From Schistocephalus solidus (lineage: Eukaryota > Platyhelminthes > Cestoda > Diphyllobothriidea > Diphyllobothriidae): a stretch of 64,000 nucleotides of DNA. The DNA is taken from positions 1-64,000 of the forward strand of contig WEDG01001391.1 in assembly GCA_017591395.1 (NCBI GenBank). The letters are read 5' to 3'. This document shows positions 31,958 to 44,000 of the stretch, one piece after another. Every line of letters starts with the position of its first letter. Position 1 is the stretch's first letter. The notes below the pieces were generated by a model. That model saw nothing but the letters and a program-made list of their open reading frames with translations, ran no database searches and was not told where the DNA came from. The position numbers and the translations under genes are program-made.

Positions 31958-32014
31958 CATATACATATATACATATGTATATATGTATGTATATATATAT
32001 ATATATATATATAC
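31958..32014. repeat. TA/CATA microsatellite inside gypsy copy
   Basis: A mixed (CATA)n/(TATG)n/(TA)n tract between the RNase H and integrase parts, followed directly by the integrase zinc-binding domain. It interrupts the element after about 250 bp of unassigned sequence. Confidence 0.85.
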
Positions 32015-32016
32015 AG

Positions 32017-32960
32017 CTTCGAGATGTACTACTTCCTGCATTATCAGGTATGGTTTTTTGTGAGGAGTCCATTGGTACTCTTCGACCTGTTGTTCCACTG
32101 TCCTAACTACGGGTAGTGTTTGCTCATTTTCCCGGCGCTGATTGTAAGTTAGTTGCTACCCGTTTTTTTCGGCTGAAGATGAACGCTGACCTTGCAATTT
32201 GGACTAGGCAGTGTTGAATGTGTCAGAAAAACAAGGCGCACCGTCATACTTTCTCTCTGCCAGGCGCATTTGCGGTCCCGGACGTTTAATTCGATCGCAT
32301 CCACTTGGAACTTGTTCGACTGCTACCCCCTTAACGTGGGCGCATGCATCTCCTGACAGCAGATGACTTGTACATAATATGGTCGAGTACAATCTCCATC
32401 TCTTATATGTCGGCATAAAATATCGCCATGGCCTTCCTGAATCACAGGATTGCCACTTTAGGAGTGTCCGCCACCATTACCACTGACCGCGGAAGACAAT
32501 TTCTGTGTTCACTAAACTGCTGGGGACATTATGACAATAGCATATCATCCTAATTCCAACAGCCTCTTCGAGCGTCTAGACCGTCAACTCAAGGCAGCGT
32601 TGACAACTTTACCCTCGTGCTTTTTGGTTATTCGAGCATCCGTCAAGGAGGAACTGCCGAACTGGTATACGGTACACCCCTCCGTCTGTCTAGAAAATTT
32701 CTGCAGTCCTCCATGTCAAATACTTTTGTCCAGAAATTGAAACAATCTACCTGAAACAACAATCCATTAGCCTCAAACTGTGTCCAACTCCCATTCGTCT
32801 GAAACTCAAAAGCGTGTTTGTGCATGAAGAATTTAAATCGGCTCCATTCATTTTCACCCAGGTCGACGCAGTTCTTAAGCCTCTTTGTTGCTCATATCAT
32901 GGAGCTTTAATGGATGGACAAATATTACAGCATTCGGGGGATAGAACCAACACGGGCTAA
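32017..32960 (+). pseudogene. Ty3/gypsy integrase (plus copy, decayed)
   Basis: Frames give LRDVLLPALSGMVFCEESIG and ATRFFRLKMNADLAIWTRQC, then MCQKNKAHRH, the zinc-binding HHCC end. Next is FDRIHLDLVGPLPPSRGHAH LLTAVDD with the first catalytic Asp, although the frame shifts. TITTDRGRQFLCSL carries the second Asp, and AYHPNSNSLFERLDRQLK the Glu. The last 570 bp are the inverted counterpart of 14465-15127. Integrase joins element DNA into the host genome; this one is inactive by stops and shifts. Confidence 0.85.
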
Positions 32961-33014
32961 ATTGAGAGACTTTAGACAGCCTGTTGTGATTGCATCCTGT
33001 TTTGACATTTAGCC

Positions 33015-33385
33015 ATTTCTGGTTAATTAGCCAAAAATGTTTTGATTGCTACAGCTGCAACAATGAAAACTACAATAATCCCGTATCAATACAGTATACT
33101 GGTATATTCGGTTCTCAGTAAATGATTTTCCTTAGCCATAGTTCATGTATGAATCATTTTGTAGGAAAACAAATATCTGCATTGGAGATGCAGCGGTTTT
33201 GTAAAGTTACGAATAAAATTACCTAAAAAAATGCCCTCAAATATGGATGTAAAAAGGCATGAGCTACAATTAACTGAATTTAATGAATTTCCTGAATTTG
33301 GTTTTACCATTACATTGTCACAGGTGCCTGTGTTCTTGCGTCATGTTAATTAGCGTTATAACAGCTGAACATGCTGTTATAAGGG
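33015..33385 (+). repeat. LTR-like repeat downstream of gypsy integrase
   Basis: Inverted counterpart of 13500-13835 (shared blocks TTTTGATTGCTACAGCTGCA and AATGATTCAT, and a GAACATGC end). It starts after a deletion relative to the minus copy and ends where the LINE reverse transcriptase begins. Confidence 0.5.
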
Positions 33386-33389
33386 TGGA

Positions 33390-33984
33390 AGCCGGGTCTC
33401 TGCTAACAATTATCGACCGGTCAGCCTCACTTCTGTTTGCTGCAAAATCATGGAAAAAAATAATTAAGCAACAACTAATACAGTTCCTAGAACATAACAA
33501 TCTGCTATCTGAAGCCCAGCACGGTTTCTGTAGATGTAGATCCTGCGTCACAAATTTGCTCTACTGTTGAGAACGTTGGACTGAAGCGGTCGATAGTGGT
33601 AATACGGTGCACGCAGTCTATATAGACTTTAAAAAGGCTTTTGATAGCGTGCCGCACCACCGCCTTCTTTATAAACTCAACCACACAGGATTAAAAGGTA
33701 GACATCTGACATGGATAGAAAACTTCTTAACTGGCCGCTCACAAACGGTGCATATCAGCGACAAACAGTCGACTAAAGTTGAGGTTGAGAGTGGTGTTCC
33801 CCAAGGCTCTGTTCTCGGCCCTATACTGTTCATTGTCTACATCAACGATTGTGTCAACGAACTGGACTGTGATATTGCCATGTTTGCCGATGATCTCAAA
33901 CTTTGGCGCGTCATTCAAACTGCGGCTGATGAAGAGAACTTGCAGGCAAACTTAAATCGACTCCAGAAATGGTCCAATGAATGA
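33390..33984 (+). pseudogene. Non-LTR retrotransposon reverse transcriptase fragment (Jockey/CR1-like)
   Basis: Reverse transcriptase blocks appear in order: NNYRPVSLTSVCCKIMEK, then after one extra A near 33456 IIKQQLIQFLEHNNLLSEAQ and HGFCRCRSCVTNLLYC. A TGA stop at 33568 follows, then ERWTEAVDSG and VYIDFKKAFDSVPHHRLLYK (first catalytic Asp). ESGVPQGSVLGPILFIVYIN and MFADDLKLW (FADD catalytic pair) come next, up to LQKWSNE and a stop. So only two lesions lie within about 195 codons; this copy is young compared with the gypsy pieces. Both ends are truncated. The 3' end joins a SINE-type tail and TA repeats instead of continuing the LINE. Confidence 0.9.
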
Positions 33985-34038
33985 CGGCTAATAAGCCAGA
34001 AATGGCCATTCCGGTCTCCCCTGTCTTTCGGTTCCACA

Positions 34039-34044
<6 letters not shown>
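33985..34044 (+). repeat. SINE-type tail fused to LINE reverse transcriptase
   Basis: ACGGCTAATAAGCCAGAAAT followed by GGCCATTCCGGTCTCCCCTG resembles the tail after the tRNA-Arg-like head near 50.4 kb (CGGCTAGTAACTAGAAATGG) and the tandem units at 50030-50171. It leads directly into the TA microsatellite. Confidence 0.6.
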
Positions 34045-34108
<64 letters not shown>

Positions 34109-34132
34109 TATATATATATATATATATATATT
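34045..34132. repeat. TA microsatellite
   Basis: About 43 TA units with one AGTA interruption, at the 3' end of the LINE-SINE chimera. Its position suggests a simple-repeat tail of the retroelement. Confidence 0.9.
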
Positions 34133-34705
34133 AACCAAGATGAATCAACCATGCGTGTTTACACCTGCCAACTCGCCCTTAAGTGACGAGACCGAGACAT
34201 AGTTAATTATCAGACGCTCATTCCCCTTCCCCTCTCCCCCTTAGACCCTGAACGAACATAACTGTAAGATTTGATGGTAACGGTAGCCAAGGTACAACAC
34301 TGGGAACGCCAGAAACCTCGTGCTCTTGTTATACGAAATCGGTGGTAATCGGGGTTTTAAGGGTGGCGCTTTACAGCGCCTGGTGTAGGGTGTATAGGTT
34401 ACCGGAAAAATTCGATGTGTCACTCTTGATTCTCGTTTGAATTAACAAAGTCGAAAAGTGCGTGACCATTATAAAAACTGCATGTATTTGGTAGCCATAG
34501 CAGATAGCGTCTTGAAAGGCCTTGAATGACTTCATTGGCGGTTTTAACCGCACAGACTTCAGTATATTCCTGTTGCTTTCGGCTTCGGTGTAATTAGGAT
34601 AACTGTTTTGGCGTCAAACATACGCGAACTTTGCATTTTTCCATCGTCAAGCATAAAAGCCAAACAAGAGTTTGGGAGTTCTGGCTTTCCTGGTGCTGTG
34701 ACATT

Positions 34706-35480
34706 TCAACCGTCGATTTCGACGAGGTCCACCGTATGCTCCACACCAGATGGTGCAGGGACGGTGATTTGCGCGTGAATTAGTTTTAAGTGATAGTAGC
34801 CTTGCGCTGCAGCTTCCACTCTCTCTCCTCCTCCCCCAGCTGAGCCCGGTGTCAAGACAGAGTCAAGAAGATCGGAGATGGGAGAGGGCGCATGTGGCTG
34901 GCGCGGCCGGAGCGGACCCTGGGTTTACCACCACACTTGACTCAGATCCAACGGAGTGGGAGTGCCATAAAGGCCGCATTGAGAAGGAGCCCGTGCGGCC
35001 TGAATCTCAGTCCGCCAGTCAGCCACTCCACACAAAACACACATTGGGCTGACCACGCGGTCCGAGTTATACCGTCAGTTGGCAACCTTTCAAGCCACGG
35101 CTTTTAGCGCACCGTGATAGTTTCAAGCGCGTCTGAGAGTTTATAGTGAGGAAAATGCTCTAAGCTGTTGACATCACTCTCTCACCCACCCCAACAATCA
35201 GACCACCATCTGAGCCAGTCAGTTTGTCTGATGTGGGAGTGGGCGCATTGGCTGACGAGTCGGCATACCCGTCTTCGCTCGCTACAGCACAACCTGGCCC
35301 CCATAACGCACACACCAGGATTTACTTACTCCGGTGATATGGAAGAGCCATCGCCGTCTGACTCCCAGTCCACTGGTCAGCCACTCGACACACACAGCAC
35401 ATACACTGGGCCAACGGCGTGGTCTGGTGTAAGCGTCAGATTGGCAGCCTTCCAAGCCAAGGTTTCTAGGAAACCGTAAT
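34706..35480 (+). repeat. RepA dispersed repeat, copy vi (most complete)
   Basis: It contains all modules: TTCAACCGTCGATTTCGACG, CCACCGTATGCTCCACAC, GTGATTTGCGCGTGAATTAG, CTCTCTCCTCCTCCCCCAGC, GGAGTGGGAGTGCCATAAAG, AGTCCGCCAGTCAGCCACTC, CCGTCAGTTGGCAACC, CCACCCCAACAATCAGACC, CACACCAGGATTTACTTACT and ACACAGCACATACACTGGGC. It ends before a minus-strand LINE finger tail. Four short ORFs cross it in different frames and are not conserved in other copies. Confidence 0.85.
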
Positions 35481-35570
35481 TTTATCAGGTACATTATGAT
35501 GATTGTGAAAGTGTTTGTTTATGTATTAGTGTAGATGGTGTGCGCTGATGTAGCTTAAGCCTCCGGTGGT

Positions 35571-35761
35571 TTACCGGAGGTTGTCGTGGAGTCGCATGTG
35601 TCCTAATAGGCTCATGCGGTGTGTAAATGTGTGGGAGCAGTGAGGGCAGTAGAGGCGGGCGTGTCGACTGTATGTCGGAGCCCCAGGCACTGGTTCGTCA
35701 GCCTCCGTGCGATGGATTCGCCGGTGACCGATCAGGACGACCTGGTGCTGTACATAACCGT
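35571..35761 (-). pseudogene. Non-LTR retrotransposon C-terminal zinc-finger tail (second type)
   Basis: One open frame on the minus strand reads VVLIGHRRIHRTEADEPVPG, APTYSRHARL and then YCPHCSHTFTHRMSLLGHMR LHDNLR to a TAA at 35571. C-x2-C-x12-H-x3-H is a complete C2H2 finger; GHRRIH is the end of a preceding one. In tapeworm genomes such tails close a retroelement protein. The finger type differs from the C2HC tail at 3.3 kb. A CCTCCGGT/ACCGGAGG hairpin lies right at the stop. Upstream sequence is lost. Confidence 0.65.
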
Positions 35762-38225
35762 ATGTTACCGATTAGACCTCTAAATGCCCTTTATTCCCCT
35801 ACAACCCTTACTGTTTGTTGTCTTTTTATTATTTTGCTTCTAGACCCTTCCTTAATGTGTAGGCCTACTGATGAAAAATCGAAAGCGTACGCTAGTCGAA
35901 ATTGACTTATTGAAGATTTGAATAAGTCGAAGGATGACCAATAATATAACTGCAGTCACAAAAATAAAAAGGAGCATTTATTTGACTCAGATCATAATTA
36001 AAGACCATGGTTCAAACATGTGGAAAAGAATGCGAAAAAGAATAACAAGAGATGGAACAAAAAACTGTCCCGAATAAAGGGGTGAATAATTTTGTGACGG
36101 TATTCCCAAAAGTAGTATTCACCAGCAGTGCCTCAGACTTATGTCGCAGTACCCAACCCTGACCGAAATGCAGGTGGATATTTGTTTTGAAGGTGTACGT
36201 GTTAAATTCTGCGTTTGGAATTTCAACGAAAACGTTACACGTGCTGACACAGAAAACGGTGTCAGACCGACTCGGCTTTGATCTAAGTTTTGGTTTTCCT
36301 GCGTTCGGCTTAGCTATCCACTTCCGTACGGAATAATTTAATTATTTGGACCTTTTAAATTGAGTTACATTTCTAACATTTGACGAAACGTACGTTTGAT
36401 TATTCACATAAAAACTACTCGCAACCTCCTTTTATAATTTCAGGCTGAACAACTAGAAAGTGAGGATGCAAACTTCATTGGTCTTTTCAACACCCAATCG
36501 TAGTAAGTTAAACCCCTAGAGGCTGCAGAATTACTGGTTAGGCTTTCCCGAACACTTCTAGAGCCCTGGCCTTCTAAGCATAAATGATATTCCAAGTTCT
36601 GATAGATTTCAACTTTACGACTGTACATCCTTCATAAATGTAAAGATTAACTCGTCTGCCTTCAGCAAGTTATTTTTTTGGAAATTCATGTTTAGCAACC
36701 GTCACTCCTCGAAGTCCCATCGGCGCAATTTACCTCGGTATTTCGCGATTATAGGGCAAGCAACAATTTCGGCTTTTTCTTGAAGGTCTACTTTTTAGCT
36801 CACAAGTATATCAAAGATAAGTGAATTTCAGAAAAGTTACAAAAAAGCAGACAAGCGAGATCGCTGTTCTTTTTAGAGACTTAATTCTCTCTCCGCCTCT
36901 CGTGGTTGCAGTCAGCAATTCCCAACATCGTGTCTCCATGGTATCAGTTCGTCTACTAAGCGGCCAGCAGTAATCGTGTTAAAGCAATGGGTGGGAAATG
37001 TATCACGGACAATAGTGTGAATGTCAAAAATGTAAATTATTTTGTCAGTGTTACTATTTCGAGGGCATTCAGTTGGGTTTGCATAGCAAAATGCTCAGGC
37101 CTATAAAACGCTGTAGTGAATTTCGAAAACCGGGCTAACGAACGTATTTGTGAGGTCGCCGGCAAAGCAAGTAACAAAGACGCCTACAGTAAAAACTGCA
37201 AAAAGCCGGTTCTAATCGTTATCTTTTAGAAGTTTTGACTATGATTGGCCTTTTTGCTCGCACACGTCTTGCCATTGGGTTAGTGTTGAACGTTTTTAGC
37301 GTGTAAAAACAGGAAGTTGTTAAAAGGTCGGCTCCTTTTCCATATACAAAGTGCATTTGACTGTTTTCATGGACGCAACCGGGACATCTCCAGTTCACCT
37401 TGATATAGCCCTTCGGCTTTTGAAAATATGAATCCTATGTATCCTAACAAAATATGTCACGGCGTCCACTTGCATATCTTTAGTCGGCATCAGAGTTTTT
37501 AATTTGCGCATTTCATTTTCCACTTTCAGAAGCCGTACAACTTGCTACGCAGACCGTGACTGGGGTATGCGAGAAGTCTGTCAAAGGGGACGAACCTGAA
37601 TAAGTGTTCATGGCAGCAGTGAAAGGTTACTTTTCAAAGATGAGAAAATTTTGATAGGATCCGACAGGCGTCTGGTGTGAGAGAGGAGGAAGGCAGGCTG
37701 AGATTGACACCGATAAAGTTGCATATTTCTTACTATGCTAAACTGGATGCCGTTGGATCTGTCAAGGAACACCGCTATTTTAGGGCTTGATTGGTCGGGG
37801 TCCCGGTGTATCGCATTTGAAAACTGTTAGTTTAAAGCTTATTCGGAATGAGCGCGAACTGTCGTAATACAGAAAGAACGCAACTGTTGCATACGCATTT
37901 TACATTTAAGACAAAAAGGAACTGGCAACGGTTCCTGTCCTTGTTCCTAAGGCCTGCACAAGGATATATGTTCTAGTGAAAACCCCGCCCAAGGCAAGCG
38001 CAAACGCGCTTGACCTCTTTGCGACCTGCACTGCATCTTCTGCGTCCACCTAGCCAACAATTAGAAGAATTAATAAAGGAACGCTTGAAGGGCAAAAAGG
38101 ATCTGTTCAACCGATAGCATTGAAAAAAAGAGCTTAAGGTTTGATTAAGCATCTTTCGACAGAACGGATAGCCAGATCTATTAGCTTTCCATGCTAATGT
38201 CGAGCAAGATAAGATTTTTCATCAG
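35762..38225. other. No gene recognised
   Basis: AT-rich sequence. Around 35850-35900 the plus strand reads MCRPTDEKSK, close to LLCRPDDEKSK near 45930; this may be a small dispersed repeat. Otherwise only short frames without motifs. Confidence 0.45.
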
Positions 38226-38664
38226 GGCCCCATTTCCAGGGGACGCAGCAAGTTTTCTTTTAAGAAACCACCTATGTTAAGCTGTATCATAAACCTTTCC
38301 AGCAGCTGACGCCCAGGTATTGTTCTCAACAGCTCCCATCCTATTCTGCCAGCCCAGACCAACTCTATGTGCATCTATTCCTTTACCTGCTCCTGTGGTG
38401 CATAATATATTGATTACTCGAGCAGGCATTTGTAAAAAAGGACAAGAGAAAACCTTCCAGCATGGTCACGAGAGGCTCTAACTAAGACCATAATGAGTTC
38501 TATTCTCTCGCATATGGTAGACACGGCTCATCACGCAGATGTCAGAGAAGCCTTCCGGGTGATTTACAAGGTCCCTCAAGCTATTTTAAAATTCATTGGA
38601 CAGCGTCTGTTGGCTACGTCAGAAGCGGCTGCAATCAGGCAACATAAACCGGTCCTGTGGGCCT
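38226..38664 (+). pseudogene. Penelope-like element, GIY-YIG endonuclease fragment (plus strand)
   Basis: One plus-strand frame reads GPISRGRSKFSFKKPPMLSC, a stop, then RPGIVLNSSHPILPAQT and NSMCIYSFTCSCGA*YIDYS. SRHL*KRTRENLPAW, SILSHMVDTAHHADVREAFR and VIYKVPQAILKFIGQRLLAT, ending IRQHKPVL, follow. The YSFTCSCG..YI (about ten residues)..R..E.LPAW order is the GIY-YIG pattern with a CxC motif found in Penelope-like elements. Three stops interrupt one otherwise continuous frame. It is a different subtype from the 5.8-6.6 kb copy (FTCSCG here, PCYNCNSVYCG there). The RT part is missing. Confidence 0.75.
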
Positions 38665-40617
38665 AAGAGAACTTTATACTGGCACAGAAATTACCGTTGC
38701 TGAAAACCACTCATTCAACCGCCCGCATCTAATTACCTGTCCCGGTGGCCACCATAAATCTGATGATGATCAGAAGACGGACTACAATTTTGTTTCCTTT
38801 CCACGTCCCTCCCCCACCCTGACAACCGTACGATTTGTTCTAATTACCCGCATATTTGACTTAGGTACACTGTGATATACATGTAAAGGACTGAAGAGAA
38901 TTAATTGAAAGCAAAAGTGTGCTCGCAAAATTCTTTTGAATTAATAAAAAGCCTGATTGTACTTTTTTCCAAAAGAAATGACACGACGGTGGGAGACGCG
39001 AAGTAAGTATCCAATACAAACTGTTTAATCTTTATATGTACCTTTCGGAAACCTTCAAATGAATTTTTATGGATTTGAATGGATATGAAGACTGACGGAA
39101 TAACGAACGATGCCAGGCTCTCGTTGCAATTCCCAATTAAATCTGAAAATATGCCAATACTTACCACCGAGAACACTCCATTGTGGTATTGCCGTCAGAA
39201 GTAGGAAGGGGAGAATCAATCTGTCTCTTTGGTTCATAAGAACACTATCATATAAATGCATGCCGGTAAATAGTTTTATATTCTAGCTGGCCACTGGACA
39301 GTTATTTCCAGCCATTACACGACGTCCTTTGGCGTGATAAACTTTTTTTGCCACAAATGAAGCGAGAGTATTGCTAAAAGTCAAGCTTATCTTAGGTATA
39401 CGAAAGTATTCATCTTGCATCAGAGACAAAATAATCAATCAACGACAGTTAACGGAAGCAAGCGTTAGAAATGTCAAGTAGTTTGATCACATTTTTTTCT
39501 GGAAGCATTGAAGGCTTTGTTCAATGCCTTCAAATGCACTGAATTAGCCTAGTTTGAATAATCTTTATATGAAAGTTTCATAGCCCTGTTGGATACACTG
39601 AAAATTATCTCGTCAAATTTAGTACGTGTGGTTCATGGAACGCGAGGCTCATGAATAAGAGAAAGTGCCATAAATTCATGAACCCTATTTGCATCCATAA
39701 GTGAAAATATTGTCAGTATTAATTTTATACCCTACATTTCCTATATGATTTCAAACATTTATTTCCCAAAGTTGCGATAGGAAAGATAATTTCGAATTAA
39801 TTGGCTTTGTAAAATACGTAAGGAAGTAAATTGATTATTTTTTCAAGTACTCAATAATTTTTACGCAAAAAATATTTATTATTTTTGCAACCTCTGTAAT
39901 CGAGATCAATACAACTGACACTATCTCATAGAATAAAGCAGGACCTCGTGTTTATCCGGGTTTGAATCTTTCAAGCAAGGGCTCATTAACTCTATCTGAC
40001 AATTTGTAAAAAATAATCCGTGGTCTCTCATTAAAAAGCACACTAGCAAAAATCAGATTTAAGGAGTTAAAACTGCCCATAAATAAATTTAAAAGTAATG
40101 GAAAAGCACTTAAAGTAAACGAAAATTTCTCGTTGTTCATCCGGATGTCTCAGCTTCGGAAAACACAATGAAAGTTTCAGCCGCGTTTAAGTCAACGTCA
40201 AATTTTGCTGAATGTGCTCACGCCCAAGTATATAAACTTGACCAAATTCTTGCCTTTCCAGTGCTTTTATTCCATTTGCATTGTGTCATATTAAGTTATT
40301 TTCAAAGGGTTTCTATGACAAAAACACTGGCGTGCTTGCGGCCGGGCAGCTTTGGAAACAACCGATCAGTTAGCCATTTGAATATGGGTTTGTGATTAGA
40401 AAAGGGTGTTTAATTAAGGTTGTTAGTTTATCGTACAACATAATTATTAATATATCTTTGTCATGTTGGATGTTTGATTCTGAATCAGCTTCTTTCTGAC
40501 CACCTAGACAAAACATTCAATCATTAATTGCCCATTACGTAGCATTTATTTTCCAAATTTCTAAGGGATTTGAACCACAAAATATTCCTCACAGGTTACA
40601 TTTCATAAGTATAATTT
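38665..40617. other. No gene recognised
   Basis: AT-rich, stop-rich sequence following the Penelope-like fragment; no repeats linked to other regions. Confidence 0.5.
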
Positions 40618-41002
40618 GACAGAAAATTAAATCTTTAAATGTTGTACATGAATACGTGATATTTTCCTGTTTTAAAATGTTCATCGGTAAAATAATTTCG
40701 ATCGCGAAATATGCATTCATGAATACTCATAGCTGTCTACTTATTAGTATGGGTTTTAAAGTCCACTCCAAGATCAGACATCTGACCGGCTCGGACGAAG
40801 GTAAAGTTAGACAGAAAATTACGTCTTTAAATTTTGTACATGAATACATGATATTTCCCTGTTTTAAAATGTAAATCAATATATAAATATCGATCGCAAA
40901 ATATGCATTCATGAATACTCATAGCTGTCTACTTAAAAGTATGGTTTTTAATGTTCACTCCAAGATCAAACAACTGACCGGCTCGGACAGTGGTAAAAGT
41001 TT
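40618..41002. repeat. Tandem duplication, two units of about 193 bp
   Basis: Unit 1 (40618-40811) and unit 2 (40812-41002) share GACAGAAAATTA, GTACATGAATAC, CCTGTTTTAAAATGT, AATATGCATTCATGAATACT, CATAGCTGTCTACTTA, CACTCCAAGATCA and CTGACCGGCTCGGAC in the same order. Identity is roughly 85%, so the duplication is not new. Confidence 0.8.
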
Positions 41003-44000
41003 CGGTAGTTTATGTATCACATAAAATATATGCCATAACACGAGAAGTCCGTAAGAACTCGGAAAACAGCCTTAATATATGGACGAATGCGTAACGCTGA
41101 GTTGTTGTGAAGTCCAGGCAAAAAGGACATACAAGACGCAATATCAGTTACTGTAAGTTACCCTAAAACACAATTTTCTTTAGGAGACGTGGAAATACTG
41201 ACAAACAAAACCCTTTCAATATTTTAAATTTAACAATGCAGAAGAAGCCCATTATATAAGGCTGCATAAGTACCCAAACGATTACCGGGTGGTCTAAATA
41301 GCTCTTGGTATGACTAACATTCAAAAGTAACCTAATATGCACTATTAAAATTCAATGTAGTGTCTGAGGTTTAAGAAGGATTCCAAAATCAAAATCAAGG
41401 AAATGAAGTGAAATCTTTGCACTTTAAGTCATCTCAACTATGCTGGGCACGGGCAAAGTATGCGTGGAATGATAAACAAAGGTAAACGTCCACCAAAAGA
41501 TAATTGTCATAGGCCACTAGTGAAGAGTTTGTTTACCATCCAAAAATCAGACTATTTATAACACAAACTACGGGATGTCACTTTCTGTGTCTTAGAGGAA
41601 TCCACCATCTAAAATGATGCCCTGTAATCGCTGGCGATGGGGTATTCAACTGCATCTCATAGCATTCTTGAGAAATAAATGACTGTTTATTTATTTTAAT
41701 TTCCTTGGGCCATTTTCTAAGCAATTGCTTTCTGTGGTAAAAGTTGACCTGCCCTTACACAATAAGGCGAGTTTTGCACTCTTTTATTTATGCCGTGGAT
41801 AATGGTGATAGTCTATTCCAAAATTACTTTCTGAATATTTGCATCATGTCAGTCTTAATATAAAAGCAAATCACCAAGGGAATTGTTAACTACAAGACGA
41901 CCTTGCAAAACGTTTTATCTAGTGCAAGGAAAGCCATCCTTAAAGACATTCTTTTTGAAATAATGGCTTCTCAGGAAATTTCTGTGAGAAAACTCTAGCC
42001 TGTCATAATTTTTTGAAGTAAATTTAAGGAAGAATTAATAAGTTTGTCCGTTCAAGTTTTTTTCTGACCAATATTGGTATTGCAGAGTAGAAATATGCAT
42101 TGTCGTTTTTGTAGGACAGTTTTCCATACCGTGGTCAAATTCCATCCACCGTCCTATGGGTATCGTGGTTTGGCAGAGGACCATGAAACGAAACATATAT
42201 CTATAATGACTACAGCGGTTCGTAGCCCTTTGCTACCTATCCTTTTAGATGAAAATAAACCAAACTTAAGCATTATTCCACTTAAGAACATTGAACTGAC
42301 TATAGAAGTTTTGGGCGTTATCGCAGTTACTACCAGCGGCAGCGAATAACAGCACAAAACACGCTCTTTTCCGGTTAACAAAGGTGGTTTTGATGTGTTC
42401 TTAAATTTTCAGCAATGCCTGTTACAAGAGTACTGAACGCAAGTATGCAGCTGTTATCTAAATTACGTTTTTGAATAGAAACTGAGACTTAATTTGGAAT
42501 GTAATTGTATTTTTGACATTCTGCGTACTAATTAAACTACTTTGCGCGTCCATCGAGTCAGTCCATAGAATTTCCTTTATTCATCCTTTAAGAAGGAACG
42601 TTGTGTCTCCTGTTTGCCTTTTGCAGTCTTTCCTTGTAAACGTTGTCTTTGCTGAATGCAAGAAACGGTATTGCACGGACCAATGCCATCATCAAAAAGC
42701 ATTCAGTGTACTTCAGCTAGCTTAACGGAAGGCAAAGCACTCAGTCGTGATCGAAGAATTTTATTGTTTTCACAGCGGTAGAACGGAGATTTACGTGTCA
42801 ATTTGGCCACAAAGTACCAAGGTTTAATAAAAGTCCATACCTTGGCATACCAACTAATTGGGTTGTGGTCTGAAAATACTGCGTAAGGTTACCTGCCTCG
42901 TTTTTGGCAGATGGACAGATTTGTTTAACTGAGCCCATAGGAAGTATAAGCCATTTGCTTGAAAAATACTGAACGGTAAATTAATTTATGCAAATGAGCA
43001 CCTGCAAGGCGGTTTGATGATATAAAGATTTTCCAAAATTCGGAAAGCACAGGTTAGGTTTTATTCGGAAATATAAAATATAATTAAACATAATTTATTT
43101 CTGCAGCATGGAATATAGTAAAGAAGGAATATATGCTTAGTGGCACAACAACTTCCTACTGAAAACTTAAATTTACACTTTCGCTGGCGTTTTGCCGATT
43201 GATTGCTTGAATTGATTTTTTGCCTTTTCTATAAAAGCCGAACAGTTTACTTTGTATTTGCCTCGGGATATTAATTTTCAAAAGAAAGTTGTTTCATTCT
43301 GTTACCGTTGAGTAATTTAGTTTAAAATTTGTTGCATTCAGCTAGCTTAAATTAAAACAGGTATCTTCATAATGGTGGATACCGATAGTTAAATATTATG
43401 AAAGAATTAAATTTTAGGTGTAAAAGAAGAGAAATTTTTAAAGTCGAAATTCGACTGCAATTTATATGCTAGTACATGTGGCAAATTGTTTAAAGTGCCT
43501 GAGAGCGGATCGCGAGCCCCACATAAATGCCAGTAATTATTCGATGTGGAATTTTCGCGCGTGCATATTTTGGAAGGAACTGCTCATTGTCATACGCACG
43601 CAAGGAAAATATTTTGAGCAAAGATACGATTCTAGCAACTAAACTCCTTGGTGGGTAGACCTACATTAAAAAATAACAACAGAAGCTGCCTCAAAGAAGA
43701 TACTTTTGTGTTATACTAAGGAATGTGAAGATTATATTGGTACCGTTAATAAATACATGGTGACAACATTGGAAATGAAAGAGTTGACAGAGTGAGAGTC
43801 GCATTTTTTGACTTAAGTAGAGACAAGTACACTTATCACTAACTTCAACAGTAAAGCACGTTTGCATAAAATATCTCTAAGAACTAGAGACAAACGGAAC
43901 AATGGTTTTAAACTTAGGAAACGTAAAAAGATGTGCAGAATTCATTGTTTGATGACCAAGGTTTTAGAGAGTGAATAATTTTTATCAGGTAAATTGCATA

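Noticed and set aside
42074..42349. 91-codon frame after an acceptor-like TTGCAG
   Set aside because: The opposite strand is open as well, no family is recognised and no partner exon is visible.
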